7,083 nucleotides of DNA from an uncultured Desulfobacterales bacterium. Lineage in GTDB: Bacteria > Desulfobacterota > Desulfobacteria > Desulfobacterales > G020354645. The stretch covers positions 4,220 to 11,302 of the forward strand of contig CAMYNZ010000278.1 of assembly GCA_947259865.1 (NCBI GenBank). Reading direction: 5' to 3'. Both the position numbers and the translations under genes were made by a program. The notes under the pieces were generated by a model. That model was not told where the DNA came from. It saw nothing but the letters and a program-made list of their open reading frames with translations, and did not search any database. Of this stretch, positions 1 through 5,961 are shown piece by piece. Position 1 is the stretch's first letter; each line of letters opens with the position of its first letter.

Positions 1-524
1 CGCCCGTTTCCCTTTAACCACAAAAATAAGCGATAACAGATCAGGCTGTATAAAAACAAAAAGAACAGATACCATAGATGCATCCCGTGAAATGCAAAAT
101 TCCCCGGCATGTTTACCGCCAAATACACACCGTTGAAATATCCGGGTAAAAATGAAAAGAAGGATCCTGAGAATTGACCGTGAGTCAAACGCTCCAGATA
201 TACTTGTAACGCACTGTGTGTAATTGACGCGATAAGAACCGGAATCATCAGTCTCAAAAACTTATCGATGTAGAATCTCGACCAACTGCCGGATTTGCCG
301 ATTGCATGAAACAAGCTCGCGCCGGAGATGATGAAAAAAAGCGGCATCATCCAACGGGTGGCAAAAAGGTTCCAGATTTCCACCCAGACGTAAGTATTGA
401 CATTCTTAACATGCCAATCACCCAGATTGAAAAATCGCGTGCTGTGATAAAGAAGAACGACCAAAATGGCCAATACGCGAAGCCAATCAAGCTCATACCT
501 CCTGTTTGATGCAACTTTACTCAT
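1..524 (-). CDS. Acyltransferase-3 family membrane protein (5' part, OpgC-like)
   Basis: This is the N-terminal 174 codons of a multi-span inner-membrane acyltransferase; the 3' end lies outside the window. The start MSKVASNRRYELDWLRVLAI has the family hallmark of Asp13 and Arg16 followed ten residues later by His27 (R-X10-H), the proposed catalytic pair, inside the first membrane segment (about 14-30). Further hydrophobic segments lie near 53-72 (with MPLFFIISGAS), 89-107, 120-137 and 147-168. The ATG at 524 is preceded by GAGG (534-531) with a six-base spacer, which decides the start. Family members transfer acyl groups, for example succinyl or acetyl, to glucans, polysaccharides or lipids. 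The N-terminal style recalls OpgC/MdoC-like proteins, but the substrate cannot be read from this part. The gene lies downstream of, and in the same direction as, the transposase gene, whose flanking repeat begins just before its ribosome binding site. Confidence 0.88.
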   Translation of the reverse strand, partial: MSKVASNRRYELDWLRVLAILVVLLYHSTRFFNLGDWHVKNVNTYVWVEIWNLFATRWMMPLFFIISGASLFHAIGKSGSWSRFYIDKFLRLMIPVLIASITHSALQVYLERLTHGQFSGSFFSFLPGYFNGVYLAVNMPGNFAFHGMHLWYLFFLFLYSLICYRLFLWLKGNG

Positions 525-530
525 CTGAAA

Positions 531-534
531 CCTC
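531..534 (-). promoter_or_regulatory. Ribosome binding site of the acyltransferase gene
   Basis: GAGG on the minus strand lies six bases before the ATG at 524. An AGGAGG inside the gene (about codons 7-9) is followed only by an out-of-frame ATG, so it does not define a start. This site lies only a few bases outside the transposon-associated repeat. Confidence 0.6.
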
Positions 535-539
535 ATAGA

Positions 540-591
540 AATTAGGGGACGGGTATTGATATATTGATATCTGCTATTTAACCAGCTCAAG
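540..591 (-). repeat. Left copy of 52-bp inverted repeat at the 3' end of the RAYT gene
   Basis: This segment matches the reverse complement of 1650-1701 at 51 of 52 positions; the one difference is at 573. It includes the last five codons and TAG stop of the transposase gene, then a REP-like tract with core AATTAGGGGACGGG followed by two ATTGATAT units. The GGAC-containing head resembles the conserved tetranucleotide that RAYT enzymes recognise next to REP palindromes. That functional reading is inference. Confidence 0.9.
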
Positions 592-1578
592 CCCCTGCTC
601 GGCCACAATCTTTTCGCCTCGCCGGACTGATTGACTTGCTGTCGGCTGTGAAATACCCAGGCGTTTGGATAGTTCCCGCGTGCTAATACCCAACTCCCTG
701 GCAGCCCAATAACACAGTAAACTACGCGCTTTAACAGTATTCGGATAGCTTCCCGGCCGGATCACGGCCGCTTCTTCCACATCTATTAGCTGAGCCACTT
801 TTTGCACTAACCAGCTAAAATCATATCCTTTTGCCTGGTAATCATATTGACGTTCTAGCCGCTCTTGACTGTTTTTTAAAACGCTTTCAACAAAATCACC
901 ATCACCGAGGATGCGTTCATCGCCCTTGATCCGATCACCGGCGCCACGTAATGCTTTTACCACCGACCAGCCTCCCAAACTTCGAATCAATCCCCCACCG
1001 ACCAAATCTGATCTCTTGCCTCGGTCGATTCCTTTTTTCACAAATTCGCCATAGCGCCGGCGAGCCCTTGGTATTCTGCTATCGAATAGAGCTAAAACAT
1101 AATTGATATCCTGCCAATCGTTTTTGCGTTTAGCCAGCAAAAAGCTATGTCCGCAATAGGCAAAGCGTCCTAATTGTTTGTAATCTGCAACAAGTTCTGA
1201 TCGTAAGGGGTTTAAGTGAATGTAACGCACCAATTCCAGTAGATAAGGATCTTCTTGACATAATATGGATTTGTATCGATTCTGAAAAAGGTGACCGTGG
1301 CGGCGATGTCGCCTGTTGAACCTGACAGCATGACTTGTGAGGAGACGTCTCATCACCGTGGATAATGACGTTTGACCCGTTCGCAACAATAAGTGCACAT
1401 GGTTTGGCAAAAGGGCCCATGCAAAACAGGGTGTCTGGGTTTCTTTTAATAGGGTCCCGAGTCGATCAACAAAAGAATTTCGGTCCGTGTTATCCAGGAA
1501 AATTTTCCGCCGCTCAATTCCTCTCACCATTATATGGTGAATGGCACCGGGCGCATCTATGCGGGCTTTGCGAGGCAT
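574..1578 (-). CDS. REP-associated tyrosine transposase (RAYT, Y1_Tnp/HUH family)
   Basis: This 334-residue protein belongs to the IS200/IS605-like single-strand transposases that are usually domesticated to move REP-type repeats. The start MPRKARIDAPG is typical of the family, so I take the ATG at 1578; a TTG two codons upstream (1584) is also open. Neither start has a clear Shine-Dalgarno sequence. The HUH metal site is His60-Val-His62 in LLPNHVHLLL, and the nucleophile is very probably Tyr119 in RYIHLNPLR. HGHLFQNRYKS (94-104) is a further family motif. Beyond the catalytic domain (about 1-135) is a long C-terminal extension ending in a helix-turn-helix (about 291-325, ELGISTRELSKRLGISQPTA), presumably for DNA binding. 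The reading frame and motifs look intact, so the enzyme may be active. It is flanked by repeats in opposite orientations, and its stop codon lies within one of them. Confidence 0.93.
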   Translation of the reverse strand: MPRKARIDAPGAIHHIMVRGIERRKIFLDNTDRNSFVDRLGTLLKETQTPCFAWALLPNHVHLLLRTGQTSLSTVMRRLLTSHAVRFNRRHRRHGHLFQNRYKSILCQEDPYLLELVRYIHLNPLRSELVADYKQLGRFAYCGHSFLLAKRKNDWQDINYVLALFDSRIPRARRRYGEFVKKGIDRGKRSDLVGGGLIRSLGGWSVVKALRGAGDRIKGDERILGDGDFVESVLKNSQERLERQYDYQAKGYDFSWLVQKVAQLIDVEEAAVIRPGSYPNTVKARSLLCYWAARELGISTRELSKRLGISQPTASQSVRRGEKIVAEQGLELVK

Positions 1579-1612
1579 GATCAAATTGATTAGCCAAACG
1601 GTTGAAAGCTGT

Positions 1613-1643
1613 CAATCAATATATCAATCCCCGTCCCCTAATT
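1613..1643 (+). repeat. Third REP-like copy upstream of the RAYT gene
   Basis: The 30 bases 1613-1642 match 1671-1700 at 27 positions as a direct repeat, and match the reverse complement of 541-570 equally well. The shared core is TCAATATATCAAT, one variable base, then CCCGTCCCCTAATT. With 540-570 it frames the transposase gene with inverted short repeats, the arrangement expected for RAYT genes. Confidence 0.85.
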
Positions 1644-1649
1644 TCCGTC

Positions 1650-1701
1650 CTTGAGCTGGTTAAATAGTAGATATCAATATATCAATACCCGTCCCCTAAT
1701 T
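1650..1701 (+). repeat. Right copy of 52-bp inverted repeat, containing a transposase gene tail
   Basis: This is the near-perfect inverted copy of 540-591. Read on the plus strand it contains codons for Leu-Glu-Leu-Val-Lys and TAG, exactly the end of the transposase gene, followed by the REP-like tract. The match stops abruptly at 1650, upstream of which the sequence is not transposase-coding. It is best explained as the surviving 3' end of a second RAYT element in the opposite orientation, or as a gene-tail copy made during repeat mobilisation. Confidence 0.85.
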
Positions 1702-1732
1702 CTTTGAATTTGAAGTCACCGAATTCACCAGT

Positions 1733-1757
1733 AAAAAGGAGGGGTCAAAGCTTCCTT
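1733..1757 (-). terminator. Possible weak terminator after the 72-residue protein gene
   Basis: On the minus strand, AAGGA (1757-1753) can pair with TCCTT (1740-1736), and the second arm runs into a short T tract (1737-1733). It begins 14 bases after the stop codon at 1771. The stem is only five base pairs with a 12-base loop, so this is a weak call based mainly on position. Confidence 0.3.
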
Positions 1758-1770
1758 AACCATTTTCGTA

Positions 1771-1989
1771 TCACGACCCACCCACTCCATAAGCATCCAT
1801 GAGAAAGTCCATATCACTTTGAGAATATGTCTCCTTGGGATTTTTCTTTACCTCTTTGGGATGCTCAACCTCTTCAATCATCACCTCTGGGGCTTGTTCC
1901 TTATAATACTGATTGACCGCGGGCTTTTCAAAAAGAGCAAGCAACGAGATCAAAACGATGATACTTATGATCAATATGATATATCTCAT
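1771..1989 (-). CDS. Small single-span membrane protein, function unknown
   Basis: This 72-residue protein is not assigned to a family. Residues 1-20 form one strongly hydrophobic segment (MRYIILIISIIVLISLLALF), read either as a membrane anchor or an uncleaved signal. It is followed by an acidic and lysine-rich tail containing EVMIEEVEHPKEVKK and a C-terminal SDMDFLMDAYGVGGS. Its ATG overlaps the TGA of the Nudix gene as ATGA, which implies translational coupling and supports it being a real gene although it lacks its own Shine-Dalgarno site. The tail would be cytoplasmic or periplasmic depending on orientation, which the sequence does not settle. One alternative is that the overlap arose by a frameshift that cut the Nudix C-terminus; the soluble charged tail argues that the small protein is now an independent product. 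Confidence 0.6.
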   Translation of the reverse strand: MRYIILIISIIVLISLLALFEKPAVNQYYKEQAPEVMIEEVEHPKEVKKNPKETYSQSDMDFLMDAYGVGGS

Positions 1990-2489
1990 AATGATGGGTT
2001 GATCTCTTTTTTATCAATTAAGGCCGGAATTGATTTCAAAGGAACGTTTATAATTTCGATGTCTTCGCCTTCATCGGGACTGGATTTGCTGACCTTTTCG
2101 GCATCCCGGGCCACAAAAAAGAAGCATTGATTGGTCAGCACGGCAGGCTGAGGATAGCATTCTCCGAGAAAATCGAATTTTAAGGCCCGATAACCGGTTT
2201 CTTCTAAAAGCTCCCGTTGGGCCGCCACCTCCGGGCAATCATCTTCAGGGTCCACCAGACCGCCGGGCAATTCCAGACATACCTGCTCGATCCCATGCCG
2301 ATATTGACGCACCATAATCACCTCTTCATCCCGGGTCAGAGGTAAAACGAGTACCCAGGCCGGAAACCGGAGTGCCAGAACATCACTGATCACGCCCGTC
2401 CTGGGCGAGCGCACCTGCTTTTTTTGCACCTGTAAAATTTGATAATCGTTAACCAGCTCGCGTTTTAGAATTTCCCACTTCTGGATCAT
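1986..2489 (-). CDS. Nudix hydrolase, ADP-ribose pyrophosphatase type
   Basis: This 167-residue Nudix protein probably hydrolyses ADP-ribose or a related nucleoside diphosphate derivative to AMP plus a phosphosugar. The Nudix box spans about 76-100, with GGLVDPEDD then RELLEETGY; Glu93, Glu96 and Glu97 are the expected metal ligands. The spacing between the glycine and the RE pair is one residue longer than the strict GX5EX7RE pattern, a variant seen in some ADPRase relatives. VRSPRTG (26-32) and VRQYRHGIEQVCLELPGG (60-77) are also typical of this subfamily. The ATG at 2489 is chosen because AAGGAA precedes it at suitable spacing. A longer open frame to 2609 crosses the upstream inverted repeat and is unlikely to be translated. 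The C-terminus ends at EINPSL, where relatives usually continue for one more helix, so it may be slightly shortened. Confidence 0.88.
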   Translation of the reverse strand: MIQKWEILKRELVNDYQILQVQKKQVRSPRTGVISDVLALRFPAWVLVLPLTRDEEVIMVRQYRHGIEQVCLELPGGLVDPEDDCPEVAAQRELLEETGYRALKFDFLGECYPQPAVLTNQCFFFVARDAEKVSKSSPDEGEDIEIINVPLKSIPALIDKKEINPSL

Positions 2490-2538
2490 AAAGATTTTTC
2501 CTTTTTTAGGTATTTTAGGGATTTCAGAGACCGGGGTG

Positions 2539-2557
2539 TTTTTTTTAAGACAAGATG
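2539..2557 (+). repeat. Left arm of 19-bp perfect inverted repeat
   Basis: T8 followed by AAGACAAGATG is the exact reverse complement of 2707-2725. Outside the perfect part, similarity continues for about 15 bases (2524-2538 against 2726-2740), nearly all differences being transitions. The outer end lies about 35 bases upstream of the Nudix start codon. Confidence 0.85.
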
Positions 2558-2639
2558 AACACTCAGGTGTTTCTAAATGGCAAAAGGTTGCTCCCGCTTG
2601 GAAAGGCAAACGACGGTGTTAGTTATTGGGAGAGTAAAT

Positions 2640-2668
2640 ATTTTAACCGGCAGGCGGCAAATTGTCAG
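2640..2668 (-). promoter_or_regulatory. Candidate sigma-70 promoter for the Nudix operon
   Basis: On the minus strand, CTGACA (2668-2663, five of six to the -35 consensus) is followed after exactly 17 bases by TAAAAT (2645-2640, five of six to the -10 consensus). Transcription would begin near 2633, giving a leader of about 145 bases that crosses the left inverted-repeat arm before the Nudix start at 2489. The promoter sits inside the inverted-repeat unit. Confidence 0.5.
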
Positions 2669-2706
2669 GGAGTTGCCGTTGCCTGGCACGGCAGGCGATA
2701 ACATGG

Positions 2707-2725
2707 CATCTTGTCTTAAAAAAAA
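2707..2725 (-). repeat. Right arm of 19-bp perfect inverted repeat
   Basis: CATCTTGTCTT followed by A8 pairs with 2539-2557. Its extended, imperfect part reaches to within about 20 bases of the LysR stop codon (2761-2759). Confidence 0.85.
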
Positions 2726-2758
2726 TATCCCGACCCCTGAGGTATTTCGAATTCCGCT

Positions 2759-3706
2759 TCACTTTCTCTGGGAGAGGATTTTGGCCATCATCAATCCGAT
2801 ACCCATTGGATGCATGTCTTCGGACTTTAATTTTCCCAGGGTATCCACAAACGCCTTGGCCGGCGGCGAAAGTACCTGGCCTTTAAGATAGGCAATGCTG
2901 ACATCCAGATAAACTTTATTACCTTTTAGCGGAACTGCGGCCAATTTTTTATCACCCAGCTCTGCCGCCACCGCTTCCCTTACCACAAAGGAAACCCCCT
3001 CTCCGCGCTGCACCAATTGTTTGATAAATTCCGTGTTGCTGGTTTCCATCAGGATATTGGGCGTGCAGGTATCTTTTCTAAATAACTGTTCAACCAGTTT
3101 CCGGGTGCCCGAGCCTTTCTCTTTCATGATAAAGGGTTCTCGGGCCAGTTTCGCGAAATTGACCGTTTTTTTATCCGCCAGAGGGTGGTCGGGCGCCACA
3201 ATGACGGCCATTTCTTCCCGGCTGAAAGGGAAAAAGTTGACCCGGGGATTGTCTTCGGTTTTGGCGATAACAGCCACTTCAATTTTAAAATCAAGCAAAC
3301 TGTGGATCATATCCAGTGAGCTGCCTTCATTTAATTGAATTTTTATATTCGGATAGTTCTGGTGAAAAGTCGTGATCATGGTGGGCATAAAATAGCGCGC
3401 ATAGGCCTTGGTTGTGCCAAGGCTGAGCACTCCCCGCTTGAGTTCCCGCATATCATCGATGGCATTTTCTATTTCTTTTTCATACTTGAAGATGGTCTCG
3501 GCAAACTCAAATAAAGACCTGCCTTCGTCGGTCAGGTAAATTTTGCGCCCTTTTTTTTTAAAAAGTTTTAAGTTGCAGTATTCTTCGAAAGACTTCACCT
3601 GGGCCGTCACGGCCGGCTGGGTGATAAAAAGCTCACCGGCGGCCCTGGTAAAATTCAGATTCTTGGCAGCGTGATAAAAGACCCTGAGCTGGTTAAAATT
3701 TAACAT
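2759..3706 (-). CDS. LysR-family transcriptional regulator
   Basis: This 315-residue protein has the full LysR length. The N-terminal winged helix-turn-helix (about 1-60) reads FNQLRVFYHAAKNLNFTRAA, then ITQPAVTAQVKSFEE, then the wing ending LTDEG. The effector-binding domain follows from about residue 92, with GTTKAYARYFMPTMITTF in its first half and KEKGSGTRKLVEQLF near its hinge. The style is closest to the CbbR/CysL branch, but the ligand is unknown. It is transcribed divergently from the phenylphosphate-synthase-like genes across 321 bases containing two dyads, the classical arrangement for a LysR regulator controlling its neighbour and itself. An aromatic substrate or pathway intermediate as coinducer is inference. 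No strong Shine-Dalgarno sequence precedes the ATG at 3706. The last 15 or so residues (GIGLMMAKILSQRK) are an unremarkable basic tail. Confidence 0.93.
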   Translation of the reverse strand: MLNFNQLRVFYHAAKNLNFTRAAGELFITQPAVTAQVKSFEEYCNLKLFKKKGRKIYLTDEGRSLFEFAETIFKYEKEIENAIDDMRELKRGVLSLGTTKAYARYFMPTMITTFHQNYPNIKIQLNEGSSLDMIHSLLDFKIEVAVIAKTEDNPRVNFFPFSREEMAVIVAPDHPLADKKTVNFAKLAREPFIMKEKGSGTRKLVEQLFRKDTCTPNILMETSNTEFIKQLVQRGEGVSFVVREAVAAELGDKKLAAVPLKGNKVYLDVSIAYLKGQVLSPPAKAFVDTLGKLKSEDMHPMGIGLMMAKILSQRK

Positions 3707-3718
3707 AGGACTAGGTTT

Positions 3719-3746
3719 GATTTTGGATTTTGGATTTTAGATTTTG
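3719..3746 (+). repeat. Four tandem heptamers GATTTTG
   Basis: GATTTTG is repeated four times head to tail, with one base changed in the third unit (GATTTTA). It lies in the LysR gene leader, 13 bases upstream of its start codon. Its role is unknown; it may be a simple slippage repeat. Confidence 0.75.
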
Positions 3747-3754
3747 AAGCTAGA

Positions 3755-3789
3755 TTTTATTTATACTTGAATTTCATCTATAAATAAAA
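3755..3789. promoter_or_regulatory. Perfect 11-bp inverted repeat, candidate operator
   Basis: TTTTATTTATA (3755-3765) and TATAAATAAAA (3779-3789) are exact reverse complements separated by 13 bases. The site lies between the divergent LysR and ppsA-like genes, directly beside a second dyad. It could be a regulator-binding site or an AT-rich cruciform. AT richness lowers its significance, but an 11-bp perfect arm is still notable. Confidence 0.5.
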
Positions 3790-3790
3790 C

Positions 3791-3805
3791 TTATGCATAG
3801 CATAA
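3791..3805. promoter_or_regulatory. Candidate LysR-box dyad TTATGC-ATA-GCATAA
   Basis: A perfect 6-bp dyad with a three-base spacer contains T3792-N11-A3804, the general LysR-family binding pattern. It ends 11 bases before the -35 element of the candidate ppsA promoter, centred near -54 if transcription starts near 3852, a position suited to an activator. The adjacent divergent LysR gene is the obvious candidate partner. Binding is inferred. Confidence 0.6.
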
Positions 3806-3816
3806 ATATAATTAGA

Positions 3817-3845
3817 TTGACAGTTTTTTCCCAATCCTCCATAAA
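3817..3845 (+). promoter_or_regulatory. Candidate sigma-70 promoter for the ppsAB-like genes
   Basis: A perfect TTGACA (3817-3822) is followed after 17 bases by CATAAA (3840-3845), which matches the -10 consensus at four of six positions. A weak -10 with a good -35 and an upstream dyad is consistent with an activator-dependent promoter. The start would be near 3852, giving a leader of about 175 bases. Confidence 0.5.
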
Positions 3846-3852
3846 TTTTTGA

Positions 3853-4013
3853 ATAACATGTGACTTCAGAATTATGGACCCTTCCCGTTTCATATATTTT
3901 AAATTCCGATTCAAACACCAGTTCCTTATCCATTTCTTTTGACCCGGCGGCTTAACACCATATACCCAAGCTGCCCAAAGACAGTTAACCATATCTTTTA
4001 ACCCCTCTAAATG
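3853..4013 (+). other. Untranslated leader of the ppsA-like gene, no recognised element
   Basis: This stretch between the candidate promoter and the ribosome binding site is AT-rich. I see no riboswitch, strong hairpin, terminator or supported small gene in it. A 22-codon open frame from 3874 lacks a ribosome binding site. Confidence 0.4.
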
Positions 4014-4020
4014 AAAGGAG
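4014..4020 (+). promoter_or_regulatory. Ribosome binding site AAAGGAG deciding the ppsA-like start
   Basis: AAAGGAG ends one base before an ATG at 4022 and seven bases before an ATG at 4028, in the same frame. Only the second has usable spacing, so translation should begin at 4028. Confidence 0.8.
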
Positions 4021-4027
4021 AATGAGA

Positions 4028-5887
4028 ATGGCAGACCAAGATACAGGCAGATTTCCAGACCCGCACGAATTTCAGACGCCACCGGAACTTGAAGGCTGGG
4101 AAGAAATGTATCCTTCCCACCACCTTTTCTCCCAGGACAGAGCAGAATGGGAAAAAGGTCAATTCTGGTATCAGGACAAAATTCACGCCCCGGAGCCCAT
4201 GCCGCCGTTGGATTTAATCTTCCAGGAAGCATGGCAAATCTCCCTTTCCCAGTACACCACGCGCGTATTTTGCATACCACCGGCCCAGGGAATCGCGCAA
4301 AGAATGGTCGGATGTTACATGTACATTTGTGCCATCCCGCCGCCGCCGGAGGAAATCATCGGGGAAAAAGCGGCCCTGTTTGAAAAACGCGTGTTCTATG
4401 TATTTGAGCACTATGATGAGCTGTGGGACAAATGGCTGTCTAAATTTAAAGCTCTTGGTCATGAGATGGCCGCAGTTAAAATTCCGAGTGAGTTACCCAA
4501 ATTTGTACCCGAAGACCAGGTTATTCCGGCACCCACAGGCTGTTATGCCAGTTATGACCTGATCGAGGCCTTTGACAAGCTGGTCAACCAGATGTTCAAG
4601 GGCTGGCAATACCACTTCGAGATGCTCAACCTGACCTACCTGGCCTACCTAATGTTCGCTGATGTGACCCGTAACCTCTTTCCGGGTATCAGTGAAAGTG
4701 CCATCGGCAAGATGGTCGCCGGTGCCTATGTTTCGATGTTCCGTCCCGAAGAGGAGCTTTGCCGACTTGCCAGACTGGCCGTTTCGGAAAGCGGCGTAGC
4801 GGATGTCCTTAAAAGTGATGCCAACGCAGACCAGAAAATCGCTGAGCTTCAAAAATCATCGGAAGGAAAATATTGGCTGGATGAGTTTGAAAAGGCCAAG
4901 GACCCTTGGTTTTACGTATCATGCGGCAGCGGCTGGTTTCATCACGAAGGCAGCTGGCTTACCAATTTAGACATCCCTTACAGTTATATCAAAAGTTATG
5001 TGGAAAGAATAGAAAAGGGAGAGACCATCGAGCGGTCTTTGGATGAAATCGAGAAGCAAAGAGACGAAATCGTTACCGAATATCGCAAGTTGATTAAAAC
5101 CGACGACGACCGCAAGGCTTTCGACAATGCTTACAACACCATCAGAACCATATACCGATATGCAGAAGATCATCTCTTCTGGGTTGAGCACTGGTTCCAC
5201 ACCATCTGGTTCGATAAAATAAGAGAATTGGGCAGCGTTCTGGTCGACAATGGAATGTTGAATGAGGTAGACGATATATTTATGTTTAATCGCTACGAGA
5301 TTCCGCAACTTCTGACCGAGGTGGCCACCGGCTGGGCTTTGGGTGTGGGAATACCGATGCGCAGCGAAAGTTATAAAAACAAGGCTGCCAAACGTAAAAA
5401 AATCCTTGCTGCGGCCGAAAAATGGAATGCTACGCCGGCTTTAGGAGTTCCGCCTGAAGAAGTGGCCGAACCATTTACCATTATGCTTTGGGGCATCACC
5501 ACCGACAAAGTCAAAGAATGGCTCAAGGGCGTTGAAGGGCCATCAGGCGGAGATGTCTCTGAAATCAAAGGATTTGCTGCTTCGGCCGGTATTGTCGAAG
5601 GCCCGGCCCGGGTGCTCAAACTTCTCAAAGACATTGTAAATCTGCAACCGGGTGAGATTCTGGTATGCCCCTCTACCAATCCATCCTGGGCACCTGTATT
5701 TACAAATATTAAAGCAACGGTCACTGACATCGGTGGACTGACCAGCCACGCAGCAATCGTCTGCCGGGAGTATGGTGTGCCGTCGGTAACCGGAACCGGC
5801 GTAGCGACCTCAGTTATCAAAACCGGTGATATTTTGAAAGTTGACGGTGACACCGGGGTTGTCGAAATCGTCAAAAGAGCAGGATAA
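4028..5887 (+). CDS. ppsA: Phenylphosphate synthase-like subunit A (phosphohistidine subunit)
   Basis: This 619-residue protein ends in a PEP-utilising mobile domain (about 515-613). That domain contains [15 protein letters not shown] and the motif [19 protein letters not shown], in which His574 is the phosphorylated residue. The first 510 residues are a helical domain (with [17 protein letters not shown] near 46-62) that I take as the acceptor-binding part. The ATP-binding domain is absent here but encoded by the next gene, and the PEP/pyruvate barrel of PEP synthase is missing. In Thauera phenylphosphate synthase, a roughly 70-kDa subunit carries the catalytic His (residue 569 as I recall) and a roughly 40-kDa subunit binds ATP, converting phenol and ATP to phenylphosphate, AMP and phosphate. 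Size, His position and gene pairing agree well. Other hydroxylated acceptors remain possible. The symbol is the phenylphosphate synthase name, not that of PEP synthase. Confidence 0.7.
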   Translation: MADQDTGRFPDPHEFQTPPELEGWEEMYPSHHLFSQDRAEWEKGQFWYQDKIHAPEPMPPLDLIFQEAWQISLSQYTTRVFCIPPAQGIAQRMVGCYMYICAIPPPPEEIIGEKAALFEKRVFYVFEHYDELWDKWLSKFKALGHEMAAVKIPSELPKFVPEDQVIPAPTGCYASYDLIEAFDKLVNQMFKGWQYHFEMLNLTYLAYLMFADVTRNLFPGISESAIGKMVAGAYVSMFRPEEELCRLARLAVSESGVADVLKSDANADQKIAELQKSSEGKYWLDEFEKAKDPWFYVSCGSGWFHHEGSWLTNLDIPYSYIKSYVERIEKGETIERSLDEIEKQRDEIVTEYRKLIKTDDDRKAFDNAYNTIRTIYRYAEDHLFWVEHWFHTIWFDKIRELGSVLVDNGMLNEVDDIFMFNRYEIPQLLTEVATGWALGVGIPMRSESYKNKAAKRKKILAAAEKWNATPALGVPPEEVAEPFTIMLWGITTDKVKEWLKGVEGPSGGDVSEIKGFAASAGIVEGPARVLKLLKDIVNLQPGEILVCPSTNPSWAPVFTNIKATVTDIGGLTSHAAIVCREYGVPSVTGTGVATSVIKTGDILKVDGDTGVVEIVKRAG

Positions 5888-5950
5888 TCAATTTACGAGG
5901 TTTTTCTGAAAAGCATTACCCTTTATCGTAACTCTCGTCATGTAAATTGA
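5888..5950 (+). other. Inverted repeat just after the ppsA-like stop
   Basis: TCAATTTAC (5888-5896), immediately after the stop codon, is perfectly complementary to GTAAATTGA (5942-5950). The pairing can resume after a five-base bulge (GAG with CTC). Inside, TTAC and GTAA near 5916-5931 can close a small inner hairpin. It may form the base of an RNA structure upstream of the stronger stem-loop. Confidence 0.45.
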
Positions 5951-5961
5951 GCATTCATTCT

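Larger units (their letters stand above)
2539..2725. mobile_element. Small inverted-repeat-bounded unit (MITE-like), tentative
   Basis: A 187-bp segment between the LysR and Nudix genes is bounded by the 19-bp perfect inverted repeats and encodes no convincing protein. Inside are two short hairpins: AACAC-tcag-GTGTT at 2558-2571, and TTGCCTG with CAGGCGA at 2679-2698. Terminal inverted repeats around a short non-coding core suggest a miniature element. No target-site duplication was identified, and the arms could instead form one long RNA hairpin in read-through LysR transcripts. The mobile origin is inference. Confidence 0.4.

Noticed and set aside
1365..1580. Plus-strand open frame opposite the transposase N-terminus
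   Set aside because: A shadow of the HUH transposase coding sequence with no protein features.
1588..1615. Promoter for the RAYT gene from TTGACA on the minus strand (1615-1610)
   Set aside because: The -35 match is perfect, but no acceptable -10 lies at 16-18 bases; the best candidates are poor or wrongly spaced.
2490..2609. N-terminal 40-residue extension of the Nudix frame, and a plus-strand frame through 2707-2758, both reading SCLKKN followed by a proline-rich stretch
   Set aside because: The shared residues come from the inverted-repeat arms read outward. The Nudix ATG at 2489 has its own ribosome binding site and the family N-terminus, so the extension is not needed.
3874..3942. 22-codon open frame in the ppsA-like leader (MDPSRFIYFK...)
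   Set aside because: No Shine-Dalgarno sequence and no leader-peptide signature such as repeated codons next to a terminator.
3774..4280. Minus-strand 168-codon open frame upstream of and inside the ppsA-like gene
   Set aside because: It overlaps the promoter region and the well-supported ppsA-like coding start, and shows no recognisable domain.
5371..5874. Minus-strand 167-codon open frame opposite the phosphohistidine domain
   Set aside because: Composition is a Ser/Thr/Pro-rich antisense shadow of a strongly conserved domain.
4028..5887. True phosphoenolpyruvate synthase or pyruvate phosphate dikinase
   Set aside because: The protein ends right after the mobile phosphohistidine domain, so the PEP/pyruvate barrel is missing, and the ATP-binding domain is on a separate gene.
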